DNA from: Bacillus sp. F19
GTDB lineage: Bacteria > Bacillota > Bacilli > Bacillales > Bacillaceae
Assembly: GCA_023823795.1 (NCBI GenBank)
Contig: CP085710.1
Span: 1,390,001 to 1,454,000 of the forward strand
Direction: 5' to 3'
Length of the DNA stretch: 64,000 bases
Below the pieces are notes generated by a model that searched no databases, was not told the DNA's origin, and saw nothing but the letters and a program-made list of their open reading frames with translations. A program made the translations under genes and the position numbers. Below are positions 32,419 to 42,907 of this stretch, one piece after another; the stretch's first letter is position 1; each line of letters opens with the position of its first letter.

Positions 32419-35400
32419 ATGAAAGAGAGAAAATATCGTTGGTATAGCAAAACATCGAAAACTTCAACTGCCATTGCTTTATCATTGGGTTTACTTTTCC
32501 CCTCCGTCCAGTTTGGGATCGGACCTGTTTCGGGTGCAACTGGTAAATCAGCAGAACAAATCTTAGCATCGCTCACCCCAGAACAACAAGCGGCCTTAAA
32601 CCAACTCGAGATGACAGAAAACTATGGCTTGCAGGGATTTTCAGATGAAGATCTGAAATCAGACAAACACATTTCTGTTATCGTACAATTTAAGTCCAAG
32701 CCAGGAAAAGTAGCTGTATTAGAGGCCGCTCTGAAAGGCAAAAAAGTAACCAAACAAGAAGCCAACGAACAGGTAGATCAAGAACATTCCACATTCCAAA
32801 GTGATCTGGAAAAAATCTTACCTGCTGCCACTTCTTCTTCAGAAGTCAAAAGTGCAGAACCTTCTTATAAAATCACCCGTTCCTACAAAACTTCTTATAA
32901 CGGGGTGGCTCTTACCCTTGCTGCGAACCAAGTAGAGACGTTGATGAAATCGGAAGTGGTCCAATCCGTACACAAAAATATCACCTTTACGGTAGAGCCC
33001 CCTTCCATCGCACAGGAAGAATCTAATAACGCTTCGACGCAAGCGGCTAGTGTTCCCCTTGTAGGAGTAGACAAGCTTCATGCGGAAGGAATCACAGGGA
33101 AAGGCGTAAAAGTAGGGGTAATCGATACAGGGGTCGACTACAATCATCCTGATCTAAAAGATGCCTTCAAAGGTGGCTATGACTTTGTCGATAATGACAA
33201 CGATCCGATGGAAACCACCTACGCAGATTGGAAAAAGTCAGGTAACCCGGAATTCAATGGCTCCTCCTACTACACGGAGCATGGGACTCACGTATCTGGA
33301 ATTATCGTCGGTCAAGCTAAAAACGATAGTGAAGTCTCTGTCAAAGGAGTCGCTCCAGATGCTGACCTCTATGTGTACCGTGTCCTTGGACCATATGGTA
33401 GCGGTACTTCGGAAGCCGTAATGGCGGGGATCGACCGAGCCGTTGCCGATGGCATGGATGTCATTAACATTTCCTTGGGAGCAGGAATTAACGATCCATA
33501 CTTTCCAACGAGTACAGCCGTGAACTATGCGGTATTAAGTGATGTCACTGCCGTGGTGGCTGCGGGTAACTCAGGACTTAACTCTTACACTCTCGGCTCT
33601 CCTGGAACTGCTGCACTCGCTCTCACCGTTGGAGCCAGTGATGTATCCATTTCTCATTCGTCCATGAAAGGGGCGATCGGAACACTCAGTGGGCTGGAAC
33701 TGCGTAACATGGCAAAATCCTTCACTGATAACCTATCTACTCTAGAAGGGAAAAGTTTAGAACTAGTAAACGTAGGTCTTGGTGGTAACGCGAATTACAC
33801 GGGCAAAGATGTGAATGGCAAAATCGCTTTCGTTGCTCGGGGAACATATGCATTAGCTGATAAAGTGAAGTTTGCGAAACAACATGGCGCGGCGGCTGTC
33901 TTAATGTATAACAACGAACCTGGCCATATTCCTGCTTACTTGGGAGAAAATCAAAACTTTATTCCTACTTTCTCTCTTACTCAAGAGGATGGACTCAAGG
34001 TGAAGGAGCAACTAACTGCAGGAAATAAATCCTTCACATTTAGTAATTTAACTGTAACCAAAACACAAGGGGACACCCTAGCTGACTTCAGTTCTCGTGG
34101 ACCAGCCAAAAGAACCTATGACATCAAGCCAGAAGTCACCGCTCCTGGAGTCAGTGTGTTGTCTTCTGTACCCGCTTACATCGGGAACCATGACGCACCA
34201 ACCGATTACAAATATGCGTATGCTCGTCTCTCAGGTACTTCCATGGCAACGCCAAATGCGGCTGGTGTAGCAGCACTCTTATTACAAGTCAATCCAACGT
34301 TACAGCCTGAAGATGTAAAAACAATAATGATGAACACCGCTGATCCACTGAATGGTTCCTACAGTGTATTTGAAGTGGGAGCAGGACGCGTGGATCCTTA
34401 TCAAGCCGTCCATACGGGGATGAAGATTCAAGTACAGGATACGACCCTAGTTCCTAACGCTGATGTAATCACTACTATCAAAGAAAAAACAGGTGGCATT
34501 GCGTTTGGCACTCATTATGCAGGTGAAGATCTTAGCGTTACCAAAAAGTTGAAATTTCAAAACCTAACTGATAAAGTAAAGAATTTCAATTTGAACGTTC
34601 AGTTCCAAGCGGTGAAAGGTAGCCTAGATGCCGTAGCCAACCAGGTACAAGTGAAATTCCACCCAACCTTAACAGTGGATCCAGCTTCTACCGAAAGTCT
34701 ACATGTTACCATCGAAGTACCTAAAGCTGCTGCTGAAGGAATTTACGAAGGTTACCTCTTAGTGACCAACCAAGAGGATCAAACCGAGCAATATCGGATT
34801 CCATTTAGTGTTCGTACAGCGGAAGACAACTTCAAAACACTGGATATCGGAGGTAGTAATATATTTTCCCCAGCCTACTATCGCTATGATCACTATGGCG
34901 AATTTAATAGACATTCTTTGGTATCTGCGCAAATGAACTTGAAAACACCGATGAAAACCATGGACATGATCTTAGTAGACCGGAAATCGGGGCAAGAGCT
35001 TGGTTTCGTTGGACGACACAATCTGGTTGGAAAAAACGTCGATACAAACTATTTTCTAGTTATGTTTAATGGAAACTACTATCCGTTTACAGCCGATGGA
35101 ATCTCTACAGAAACAGCACAAGCAAAACCGGGGCAATACCAACTGAAAACGATTACGACTACTGAGGCTGACAAAGTTCTTACCAAATCCTTCGATCTAT
35201 TAGTAGATATTGATCTACCTACTTTTACAAGCTCATTGGATCAAGAGTCTCCGATCCTTGAGTACAAACCAGGTCAAACTACTTATCCATTTGAAGTGCA
35301 AATCTATGACAAAGAAATTGAAGCGGCAAAACAAGCAGGGATGGCAGTCGACCAATCGAAAAACTGGCTCTTGTGGTACTTCAACAGTCCATTACCTAGC

Positions 35401-36555
35401 TCTGTCCGTATGGACACAGCGGGAAAATGGAAAGAAGAAATACCGATGGATGAAAAAACTCCGGTCCTAAGCTTTAAGATGGATGGATTTGATGGAGGTG
35501 GGAACATAGGTGGAAGGAAAGCCTACTACTTTGTTAAAGAAGGTACTCCATTTGCTTATGGAACCAGTAAACAAAAATCGATCGCATTAGGGGAAACGAT
35601 TACCACTACCCTCACACTGGACAATGTACAAAAATTAAAGTCAGCCACTTGGAATTTGTTAGACTATGACTATTATGGTCCTAAATTTGGCACTCAACTA
35701 GAAGTGGTTGAGGCAAAACCCAATGCAGCATTAAGTGAGTTTGGTGAAGGAACAGTAACCGTTACCTATACGAATGGAAAACCATCGATCAAACTAGATG
35801 TAGCGTCTACGAAAGAAGTTTCTGGCAAAATCCCTGCTGTAGACGTAACTATTAAGGTGAAAGATACTGCTTACACTACAGTAGCAGGATTTAATGCAAA
35901 GGTTTCTTATGTGAATGAAGCGGGCACATCAACCAATCTCTTCTTTGCACCATTTTCTTGGAACGTCACCCCTACGTTCTCTGAAGCATTTGGCTACCTT
36001 ACAGCAGAAGGTTTTAGAAAGTATGCATCTGGTCAAGTTATCGCATGGTATAAAAAAGATTGGGTTCAAGCTGGGGCTAAAGTAATCTTTTCCGATGCTA
36101 TGGGTAAAGTCTACGATGCAACTATAGATAGCAGATTCCAACCAGAGTTCCTTGTGACTAAGCTTCCGTTAACCGATCAACTATTTACCAAAGAAGTACA
36201 CCTACCCGGGCACTTTATTACGATACAAAAAAATCAAAAAGTTGGCTTCTTACGCAACGGTGTGTGGTATGGGCAATATATGTACATTGACAACAAAGAA
36301 GCAGTAGCAGGTGATGTAAACCAAGACCAAGTAATCGACATTTACGATGCACTGGCGATTCAAGAAGCTTGGGGCACAAATAAACGCGAAGCAGATATTA
36401 ACTTTGATGGTATTGTTAATGCAACAGACATCGGATTTGTCAAAACCAACTACTTAAAAGTAAATCCAGATGTAGAAAACACGCCAAAACCTGCAGATAA
36501 TGTGAAGAGTAAAAGATTAGATGATATTTTAAGAGAACTTGGAGTTACACCTTAA
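32419..36555 (+). CDS. Giant secreted subtilisin-like serine protease with dockerin
   Basis: 1378 residues. Order: signal peptide (to about 40), inhibitor I9 propeptide (about 84-190), S8 peptidase with catalytic D236 (VIDTGVDYNHP), H288 (HGTHVSG) and S608 (GTSMATPNAAG), a PA domain inserted at about 410-555, beta-sandwich/Fn3-like domains, and a type I dockerin at about 1297-1350 with two calcium loops (GDVNQDQVIDIYDALAI and ADINFDGIVNATDIGF). Lactocepin-like layout with secreted protein digestion as the role. The dockerin is unusual in an aerobic Bacillus. AAGAGGG precedes the ATG. Confidence 0.9.
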   Translation: MKERKYRWYSKTSKTSTAIALSLGLLFPSVQFGIGPVSGATGKSAEQILASLTPEQQAALNQLEMTENYGLQGFSDEDLKSDKHISVIVQFKSKPGKVAVLEAALKGKKVTKQEANEQVDQEHSTFQSDLEKILPAATSSSEVKSAEPSYKITRSYKTSYNGVALTLAANQVETLMKSEVVQSVHKNITFTVEPPSIAQEESNNASTQAASVPLVGVDKLHAEGITGKGVKVGVIDTGVDYNHPDLKDAFKGGYDFVDNDNDPMETTYADWKKSGNPEFNGSSYYTEHGTHVSGIIVGQAKNDSEVSVKGVAPDADLYVYRVLGPYGSGTSEAVMAGIDRAVADGMDVINISLGAGINDPYFPTSTAVNYAVLSDVTAVVAAGNSGLNSYTLGSPGTAALALTVGASDVSISHSSMKGAIGTLSGLELRNMAKSFTDNLSTLEGKSLELVNVGLGGNANYTGKDVNGKIAFVARGTYALADKVKFAKQHGAAAVLMYNNEPGHIPAYLGENQNFIPTFSLTQEDGLKVKEQLTAGNKSFTFSNLTVTKTQGDTLADFSSRGPAKRTYDIKPEVTAPGVSVLSSVPAYIGNHDAPTDYKYAYARLSGTSMATPNAAGVAALLLQVNPTLQPEDVKTIMMNTADPLNGSYSVFEVGAGRVDPYQAVHTGMKIQVQDTTLVPNADVITTIKEKTGGIAFGTHYAGEDLSVTKKLKFQNLTDKVKNFNLNVQFQAVKGSLDAVANQVQVKFHPTLTVDPASTESLHVTIEVPKAAAEGIYEGYLLVTNQEDQTEQYRIPFSVRTAEDNFKTLDIGGSNIFSPAYYRYDHYGEFNRHSLVSAQMNLKTPMKTMDMILVDRKSGQELGFVGRHNLVGKNVDTNYFLVMFNGNYYPFTADGISTETAQAKPGQYQLKTITTTEADKVLTKSFDLLVDIDLPTFTSSLDQESPILEYKPGQTTYPFEVQIYDKEIEAAKQAGMAVDQSKNWLLWYFNSPLPSSVRMDTAGKWKEEIPMDEKTPVLSFKMDGFDGGGNIGGRKAYYFVKEGTPFAYGTSKQKSIALGETITTTLTLDNVQKLKSATWNLLDYDYYGPKFGTQLEVVEAKPNAALSEFGEGTVTVTYTNGKPSIKLDVASTKEVSGKIPAVDVTIKVKDTAYTTVAGFNAKVSYVNEAGTSTNLFFAPFSWNVTPTFSEAFGYLTAEGFRKYASGQVIAWYKKDWVQAGAKVIFSDAMGKVYDATIDSRFQPEFLVTKLPLTDQLFTKEVHLPGHFITIQKNQKVGFLRNGVWYGQYMYIDNKEAVAGDVNQDQVIDIYDALAIQEAWGTNKREADINFDGIVNATDIGFVKTNYLKVNPDVENTPKPADNVKSKRLDDILRELGVTP

Positions 36556-36570
36556 TTCAATTTGCTTTGG

Positions 36571-36606
36571 GAGTCCTGATCAGATCGGGGACTCTTTTTT
36601 TTTTAT
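36571..36606 (+). terminator. Terminator after the protease gene
   Basis: GAGTCC, loop, GGACTC, then ten T. Confidence 0.8.
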
Positions 36607-36617
36607 CATTTTAGCTC

Positions 36618-36899
36618 TTATTTGGACTGATAGCATGGTCCACAATAAATTCTGCCATAGGCTTCAAACGTTTCATTAGACTCTAAACGTTGACCGCAAT
36701 CTGAACAACTCTCCCTATACACATTTGGGTCATATGTATAGGCAGAAATATAACGCATGAGCATTTCTTCTAATCCACGCTCCATACTGTTATGTCTGGC
36801 AATCATAAACGGAGTCGTATCTCCATTTTGTCGTTGGCGATCCATCCACCATCTTACTTGCTCATGAATGAATTGTGGCTCTGCACCTACATCCGACAT
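36618..36899 (-). CDS. Zinc-binding hypothetical protein, possibly 5' truncated
   Basis: About 93 residues. The C-terminus has CSDCGQRLESNETFEAYG followed by CGPC, a four-cysteine zinc ribbon. The N-terminal half is helical. The frame stays open upstream into Tn3-derived DNA and no ribosome site precedes the ATG, so the real N-terminus may have been cut off by the transposon. Family not recognised. Confidence 0.45.
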   Translation of the reverse strand: MSDVGAEPQFIHEQVRWWMDRQRQNGDTTPFMIARHNSMERGLEEMLMRYISAYTYDPNVYRESCSDCGQRLESNETFEAYGRIYCGPCYQSK

Positions 36900-36929
36900 C
36901 ACTATATAGTCATATTTTTCAATATTCCC

Positions 36930-37171
36930 CCGGAAGTGGTCCTTTTGCAGCCTTTGCTGAATTTGAACGTAATCTCATTCAGGAACGTTCAGCAGCTGGT
37001 CGTGCTGCAGCAAGAGCCAGAGGGCGCTTAGGAGGAAGACCGGAAAAATTAGATAAGAAAGAATTAGAAATGTTAAAGACATTGGTGGCAAGTGGAACAC
37101 CTATTACAGATATTGCTCAAATGTGGGGAGTTTCTAGAACAACTGTTTATCGGTATCTAGAAAAGAAATAA
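36930..37171 (+). pseudogene. Tn3-family resolvase, C-terminal fragment
   Basis: In one frame: GPFAAFAEFERNLIQERSAA, RARGRLGGRPEKL and the terminal helix-turn-helix ITDIAQMWGVSRTTVYRYLE, the DNA-binding end of serine resolvases. The catalytic N-terminal domain with its serine is missing. Confidence 0.75.
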
Positions 37172-37201
37172 AATCTTTACTTGCAAAGGGATGGCAAAAA
37201 T

Positions 37202-37437
37202 ATGGCATCAAGAGGAAAAGAGTTACTGACAGCAGATCAAAGAGCAGAATTTGTACAAATACCGGCTGATATGACAGAACTCGAACTAGAAACCTATTAT
37301 ACTTTTTCGCAATATGACTTGGAAATTATTAAACGGCACAGAAGAGATCATAATCGTTTAGGATTTGCTGTCCAACTATGTGTTTTGTGCTTTCCGGGGT
37401 GGTCCCTTTCAGATGTTGAACCTATTCCAGATTATAT
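37202..37437 (+). pseudogene. Tn3-family transposase, N-terminal fragment
   Basis: Begins MASRGKELLTADQRAEFVQI and continues with LIKRHRRDHN-type residues (EIIKRHRRDHNRLGFAVQLC) typical of the Tn3 TnpA N-terminus (DUF4158). Broken off near PIPDYII. Same orientation and order as resolvase-tnpA in Tn3 elements. Confidence 0.75.
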
Positions 37438-37473
37438 AATCATGATTCATGTTTATAAAAAGGAGGAAGAATA

Positions 37474-37848
37474 ATGAACTCACATCTAAAAGAACATTTA
37501 AAAGAATTAGAGAAAAGCCATACAAGTTTAGAAGTGCGGGAAAGCTGTGAAGAACTGGACAAGATACTTGCAGATGATTTCTTTGAAATAGGAAGTTCGG
37601 GTTATATGTTTGATAAAAAAGAATGTCTGGAAAGCGGAGTAGTATTGACAGAGATGACCTTACATAATTACGAAATTTATCCTTTAGCTTCGGATGTTGT
37701 ATTATCCACCTATTTTATAAACGATAAAACCAGAAAGCGAAATACACTTCGCAGCTCAATCTGGAAATTGATCGATGGCAGGTGGCAATTGTTTTTCCAT
37801 CAAGGTACCATAACTGATTTGCAGGTAAATGATGTTGAAAAAGAATAA
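37474..37848 (+). CDS. DUF4440/NTF2-like protein
   Basis: 124 residues with the NTF2-like layout: N-terminal helices (SHLKEHLKELEKSHTSLEVR), LDKILADDFFEIGSSG, then beta strands ending SIWKLIDGRWQLFFHQGT. Such proteins are small cytoplasmic ligand binders or stress proteins of unknown function. AGGAGG precedes the ATG; the gene starts just after the transposase fragment. Confidence 0.75.
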   Translation: MNSHLKEHLKELEKSHTSLEVRESCEELDKILADDFFEIGSSGYMFDKKECLESGVVLTEMTLHNYEIYPLASDVVLSTYFINDKTRKRNTLRSSIWKLIDGRWQLFFHQGTITDLQVNDVEKE

Positions 37849-38206
37849 CTGATTAAATCCTTTTAAAATGTGCACTAGGAATCGCCGATTTTGATCCTGG
37901 CAAAATAATAACCTTATAAAGGAAAAAAGCTAGAATCGGTGGCTCAGATAGATATAATGCATTGTTTTGACCGCTCGCCCCTCAGCGGCTTGTGACCTTT
38001 CAGACCATTATTTTAATAAAATAAGTCAAAAGCTTAGGACCGTTTCCCTATACCGACTTTAATCAAAAATGACCAATAGTCAAATCTTAAAATTTCTTTA
38101 AAAAATCTTAAGAAAAAGTTTCCTTTCAACATGTGATAAGCTGAAATATAATCATGACATGGGAAGTTAATTTAACGAGAATACTAGAAAGACGGGTGAG
38201 TCATTC
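37849..38206. other. Intergenic region upstream of the ECF sigma gene
   Basis: No gene. TATAAT at 38147-38152 with a weak TTTCAA 17 bases upstream could be the promoter of the sigma gene. No TGAAAC-type autoregulatory ECF promoter is visible. Confidence 0.4.
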
Positions 38207-38710
38207 ATGCCCTCAGCAGCTATAGTATGTAAAAAGGCTACTTTTAATGATATTTATCAAACTTATTATACGGTGATTTACCGGATTGCACTGCGGATCA
38301 CAAAGGATCCCCATTTGGCTGAGGATATTGCCCAGGAAACCTTTCTTAAGGCTTTTTTGAAGATGGATACAATATTTGAAAAAGAGAAGCTGAAAAATTG
38401 GCTCTCCGCCATTGCGAGGAGAACGGCAATCGACTTGTTTTTAAGAAAGAAGAGAAACGAGATCTCGATTGAGGAGCAGCTGATAGCGGACGGCAGGGAA
38501 CGGATAGAGGATACGATTGACTATACGCTGTTAAAAGAGAAGACGAAGCTTCTTATTTCTGCACTTAAATCCGATTACAGGGAAATTATGACGCTAAAAC
38601 TTTTTTTGGAAATGAAAGATCAGGAGATTGCAGAGTATCTTTCATTGAACCTATCGACTGTTAAAACAAAAATACACAGAGCGCGAAAAGAATTGAAGGC
38701 TGCGCTGTAA
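38207..38710 (+). CDS. ECF RNA polymerase sigma factor
   Basis: 167 residues: region 2 at about 10-75 (YRIALRITKDPHLAEDIAQE, TFLKAFLKMD) and region 4 at about 110-165 (YREIMTLKLFLEMKDQEIAE, LSTVKTKIHRARKEL). A terminator follows at once, so no anti-sigma factor is co-transcribed. The next gene codes for a small membrane protein under its own ribosome site, a possible but unproven regulator. GACGGGTGAG precedes the ATG. Confidence 0.85.
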   Translation: MPSAAIVCKKATFNDIYQTYYTVIYRIALRITKDPHLAEDIAQETFLKAFLKMDTIFEKEKLKNWLSAIARRTAIDLFLRKKRNEISIEEQLIADGRERIEDTIDYTLLKEKTKLLISALKSDYREIMTLKLFLEMKDQEIAEYLSLNLSTVKTKIHRARKELKAAL

Positions 38711-38711
38711 A

Positions 38712-38746
38712 AGAGGATGAAAACTCATGGGAGTTCATCCTCTTTT
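38712..38746 (+). terminator. Terminator after the ECF sigma gene
   Basis: AGAGGATGAA and TTCATCCTCT (10 bp) followed by TTTTT. Confidence 0.88.
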
Positions 38747-38874
38747 TATTTCCGAAGTGTTAGGGTCTAGTTCAATTTCAAGAACATAATCTAAAAATAA
38801 TTGGAAATATTTATCGGAAAAATGAAACTTTAACATGGTTGAACAGTATTAGCAGTTATAAGGGGGGAAAAGAT

Positions 38875-39270
38875 ATGGTCTATTTTTTTACACTTATCCT
38901 TTACGCTGTCACACTCGGTTTCATTGGACTTGGTATCTTTATGCTATTCATTGGTTATGAAAAAAAGAAAACAATCATTGTTCTAACCATCGCCCTCATT
39001 TTAGTCATTGCGGGACTATCCATTAATAAACTTATTCCTGTCTCAGAAAGTGAAAGAACGATAAATGTAGACAATAAAGCAGTTTCTGAAATAGATGGCG
39101 TTTTCCATTGTGTTTTGAAAGACGACTATCTGGAAATGGATTTCAGCTATGAAAATAGTGATAAAATCAAAGCTGAAACCTTCTGTTCACAATTTAATCA
39201 AGGTGAAAAGTATACGATAAAATACGTTCGGGAAAATGGTGTTTATCATATACAGGAAGTGATCAATTAA
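38875..39270 (+). CDS. Hypothetical membrane protein
   Basis: 131 residues from ATG 38875 with AAGGGGGG upstream. Two hydrophobic helices in the first 60 residues (FTLILYAVTLGFIGLGIFML and IIVLTIALILVIAGLSI), then a hydrophilic extracytoplasmic domain with a single-domain OB-like pattern. Family not recognised. Separated from the sigma gene by a terminator. Confidence 0.6.
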   Translation: MVYFFTLILYAVTLGFIGLGIFMLFIGYEKKKTIIVLTIALILVIAGLSINKLIPVSESERTINVDNKAVSEIDGVFHCVLKDDYLEMDFSYENSDKIKAETFCSQFNQGEKYTIKYVRENGVYHIQEVIN

Positions 39271-39295
39271 CCTTCTCGATCTATATCAAAATGCA

Positions 39296-39326
39296 AAAAG
39301 GGTGTTTCATAAACATCCTTTTTTAG
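39296..39326 (+). terminator. Terminator
   Basis: AAAAAGGGTGTTT, CAT loop, AAACATCCTTTTTT. Confidence 0.8.
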
Positions 39327-39450
39327 TGATTTTCTTTACAAAACCCGAACAAAAATTTACAAAAACCTGATAGTTTCCGACATGGTTTTCACGCTACTCT
39401 TAATTTATAGGTCGTAAGAATGATAGAAAACCATGTTCAGGGGGAAAATC

Positions 39451-42400
39451 ATGAAAAACACATGTCTGTATCGTAAATTCGGCCCATTGTTTTTAGCAGG
39501 TCTATTACTTGCTTCGAATTTTCCGGCAAGTTTTCATTCGGCAAAAGCTGAAAAGGTATCTCAGTCGAAACTGATCATCAATGAGGTATACGGCGGCGGG
39601 GGCAAGGCTTCTAAGGTTTCTTTTAAAAATGATTTTATTGAGCTTTATAATCCAACGAATGAAGATCTTTCACTTGAAGGATATCTTCTTACTTATACAA
39701 ACAGCACCGGGGATACAGTGCAAACGTACGAATTTAATGAGAATCATGTGGTAAAAGCAAATGATTATTTCCTTCTTCGAGGCGAAGCAGCGATTGGAAA
39801 TGAAGGCGATAAAGGTTACGGTAAGATTTTTGAAGCGGACGTATATTTTGATGCTCCTGAAGCAGGAATCGGGATGAGCGATGAGAAAGGCAATGTTGAG
39901 CTGAAAAAAGGGGAAGATGTGATTGATGCAGTAAGCTATGGAGAGCCAAAAATGGTTAAAGGGGAAGGTACTCCTGTCAAGGGCTTAACGTTTGAAACAG
40001 CAGCAAGAAGAATTGCTTTTAAAGATACGAACGATAACCGCACAGACTTTGAAGCCGCCGCTCCCTCCCCTACAATATCAGGTAAAAAGGAAGGCGACGT
40101 TTCACTGATTGACACTATGAAAATTACTGATGTGAAATCAGAAATAGAGATTGCAGGTAAACTAGTTACTGTAGAAGGTACGGTGTCTGCTGCAAACGTA
40201 AAGGTCAATGCAGATGCCATGCCGGTCACATATATTCAGGATGCGACCGGAGGAATAGCAGCTGCAGGTCTTGATGCAAAGAAAGGGCAGCGTGTCCGTG
40301 TAACAGGGATGGTTCAAGAAGATAATGGAACTCGTAGATTATTAACACAGGAAACTGTACTTTTGGATGAAAAAGAATCAGATGTTGCTGAGATGCCGGT
40401 TTCTGCAAAGGATGCCTCATCTAATGAAGGCTCTCTTGTCAGCGTGACTGGGGAAATCACAGCCAAAACAGATGATACACTGACGATTGACGATATTTTG
40501 ACTGTCTATGTTGATGCTTCGATTGGAACAGCACAGGATTATAAAACAGGAGATTTCATTACCGCATCTGGAATCATCGCTTTAGATGAACAAAAGCAGC
40601 CGCGCCTGATTGTAAGCAGCCTTGGAAATATTATGATTAATGAGGCGAAGCTGCCAGATACGCTTCAGCTTAAAAAGATAGCCGGATTCAGCACAGGTGT
40701 GACGGACGAAGATGGCGGAGTGGCAGAGATTGTGAAATACAATCCTGATAACAAGAAGTTTTACGTCATTAATGGGAAGAGCCAAACGATCGATATTGTC
40801 CTTTTAGATGGCTTAACTTCTGAAGAAGGCCAAGAGCTGAAAAAGGAAAAATCACTTAATATTGCGGATGCCGTGAACACGGATTCCTTTAAGTACGGCG
40901 ATGTAACAAGTATTGATATTAATACTGAACAGAAGGTGATAGCTGCCGCTGTCCAAGAGGCAGACTATACCAAAGCCGGCAAAATAGCCGTAATGGATTA
41001 TGACGGAAATATTTTAAAAACGTTTGATGCCGGAATTCAGCCAGATGGGTGAAGATATCTGAGGATGGACGCTGCATTTTGTCAGCTGATGAGGGTGAAC
41101 CTAGAGCAGGACTGGAAAACGGAGTGGATCCAGAAGGCTCAGTAACCATTATAAATGTTGAAACTGATAAAGTGAAAAAGGTAAGGTTCAATGATTCAAG
41201 TGTGATTGATAGCGATGTTCACATCCGCAATAACGGCAAAAAGAAGATGCCGTTCGCGACTTGGAGCCTGAATATATTGCCTTGTCTAAAGACGGAAGCA
41301 AAGAGTATGTTTCTCTTCAAGAAAACAATGCCATTGCTTCGATTGATGTGGCCACAGGCAAAGTGATATCGGTTAAATCTCTTGGTTATAAGGATCATTC
41401 ACTTTCTGGGAATGAGCTTGATGCAGCACGAAATGACAAAATTGAGATTGAAAGACTTCCGGTCTTAGGTGCTTATATGCCTGATTCTATTACACAAGTA
41501 GAAATCGGAGGTATTAGCTATCTCGTTACGGCAAATGAAGGTGATGCAACAGAGTGGGAAGAGTTTGAAAACATCGCCGACTTTTCAGATGTGAAAGAAA
41601 GCATCTCCCTTAAATCTAATCTTTTTAAAGGAATGTCACCCGAGGAAGCAGAATCGGCTTTTGATAAAATGAAGAACTCAGGAGATTACGATAAGCTTGA
41701 AGTTCTTACTGATCGAGGCACCGACGCGATCTATACACTCGGCGGAAGATCATTCTCCATTTGGAAGGCAGACACGATGGAGCTTGTTTACGACAGCGGA
41801 AGCGATTTTGAAAAAATAACGGCACAGCGCTATCCTGAGGTTTTTAACTGGTCAAACGATGATTCGGCGTTTGAGAAACGCAGTGCGAAAAAAGGACCTG
41901 AGCCAGAGGATGTCAAAATCGGCATGATCGGAAATGAAGTATTTGCATTTGTAGGCCTTGAGAGGATCGGCGGAATGATGGCGTACAACATTTCAAATCC
42001 TGAAAGCTCTCAATTTGCGAATTACATCAATACTAGAGACTTTTCAAAGGCAATTGCCGGCGACGTTGCCCATGAAGGTCTGGAATTTGTACCTGCAGAG
42101 AAGAGTCCGACAGGCCGACCGCTTGTTCTATATCGGTAATGAAGTCAGCGGGACCGCAGCAATCAATGAAGTGCAAGTAGATCCGGTCATAGGAATTGAA
42201 GGGACCCTCGCTTACTCAATCTGAAGCAGCCCTTGAAGCGGGTGAAACAATCGTACTCCAAGCTTCCATTCAGCCTGAGAATACTACGGAAAATAAAAAG
42301 CTAAGCTGGACAAGCTCTGATGAAAAGATTACGGCTGTCAGCGATGAAGGTATTGTTACAGCAGCAGCCTCAGGAACAGCTGTCATTACTGTTCATACAG

Positions 42401-42692
42401 CGGAAAGTGCACATCGTGCAGAAGCGGTGACTGCAGTCAATCAAAAGCCTGCTCTGCCTGAAAAAGATCCTGACGATGAGGAAACAGCTGAAAATGAGGA
42501 TCCACCAGCCAATGAAGCAACAGACGTGGAAGATTCAAAAGATAACCATGATTCTTCTGAGAAAAACACAGCGGAATTTCTCTCCCGTCGACAGCAACAG
42601 CGAACTGCCAATTGATCCTTTGGGGTACGATTATTGCCGCAGCAGGAGGAATTTTATATTTGGTTTATAAACGCAGAACAATTGAAGTATAA
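39451..42692 (+). pseudogene. Wall-anchored LTD/choice-of-anchor-I surface protein, five frameshifts
   Basis: One ~1080-residue product is spread over six frames. Signal peptide (ends about FHSAKA), lamin-tail domain (LIINEVYGGGGKASKVSFKN), OB-like domains, a choice-of-anchor-I beta-propeller (YLVTANEGDATEWEEFENIA), a BIG2-like Ig domain (KLSWTSSDEKITAVSDEGIV), an acidic linker and a sorting signal LPSTA, hydrophobic helix and KRR tail ending at 42692. Frames change near 41040, 41240, 42115, 42200 and 42580; the first two fall in G and A homopolymers. No other stops occur, so recent decay or sequencing error are both possible. AGGGGG precedes ATG 39451. Confidence 0.75.
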
Positions 42693-42696
42693 AAAA

Positions 42697-42740
42697 AGCA
42701 GAAGCTTTAGGCCGCTCGGCTGGAGTTTCTGCTTTTTTAT
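42697..42740 (+). terminator. Terminator after the surface protein gene
   Basis: AGCAGAA, long loop, TTCTGCTTTTTT. Confidence 0.75.
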
Positions 42741-42907
42741 TTAGATTTTTACGAAATGGTTCATTTTTCCTGAAAAAAGTGAAACTTCTTGTCTAGTGAC
42801 TCGTAGCTATAGTACAGTTCTAAAAATTTGACTCATACATATGGGAATCAGAAATGTGCGGTCGGGTCGGCAGAACTGAATGATCGATTTTTCAGGGGGA
42901 AATGAGA

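Noticed and set aside
36792-37031. 79-codon ORF across the resolvase junction
   Set aside because: Out of frame with the resolvase homology; a shadow frame.
39335-39393. TTTACA twice plus TTCACG upstream of the surface protein, a possible fourth Pho site
   Set aside because: Spacing is 21 and 32 bases and intermediate positions do not match; too irregular against an AT-rich background.
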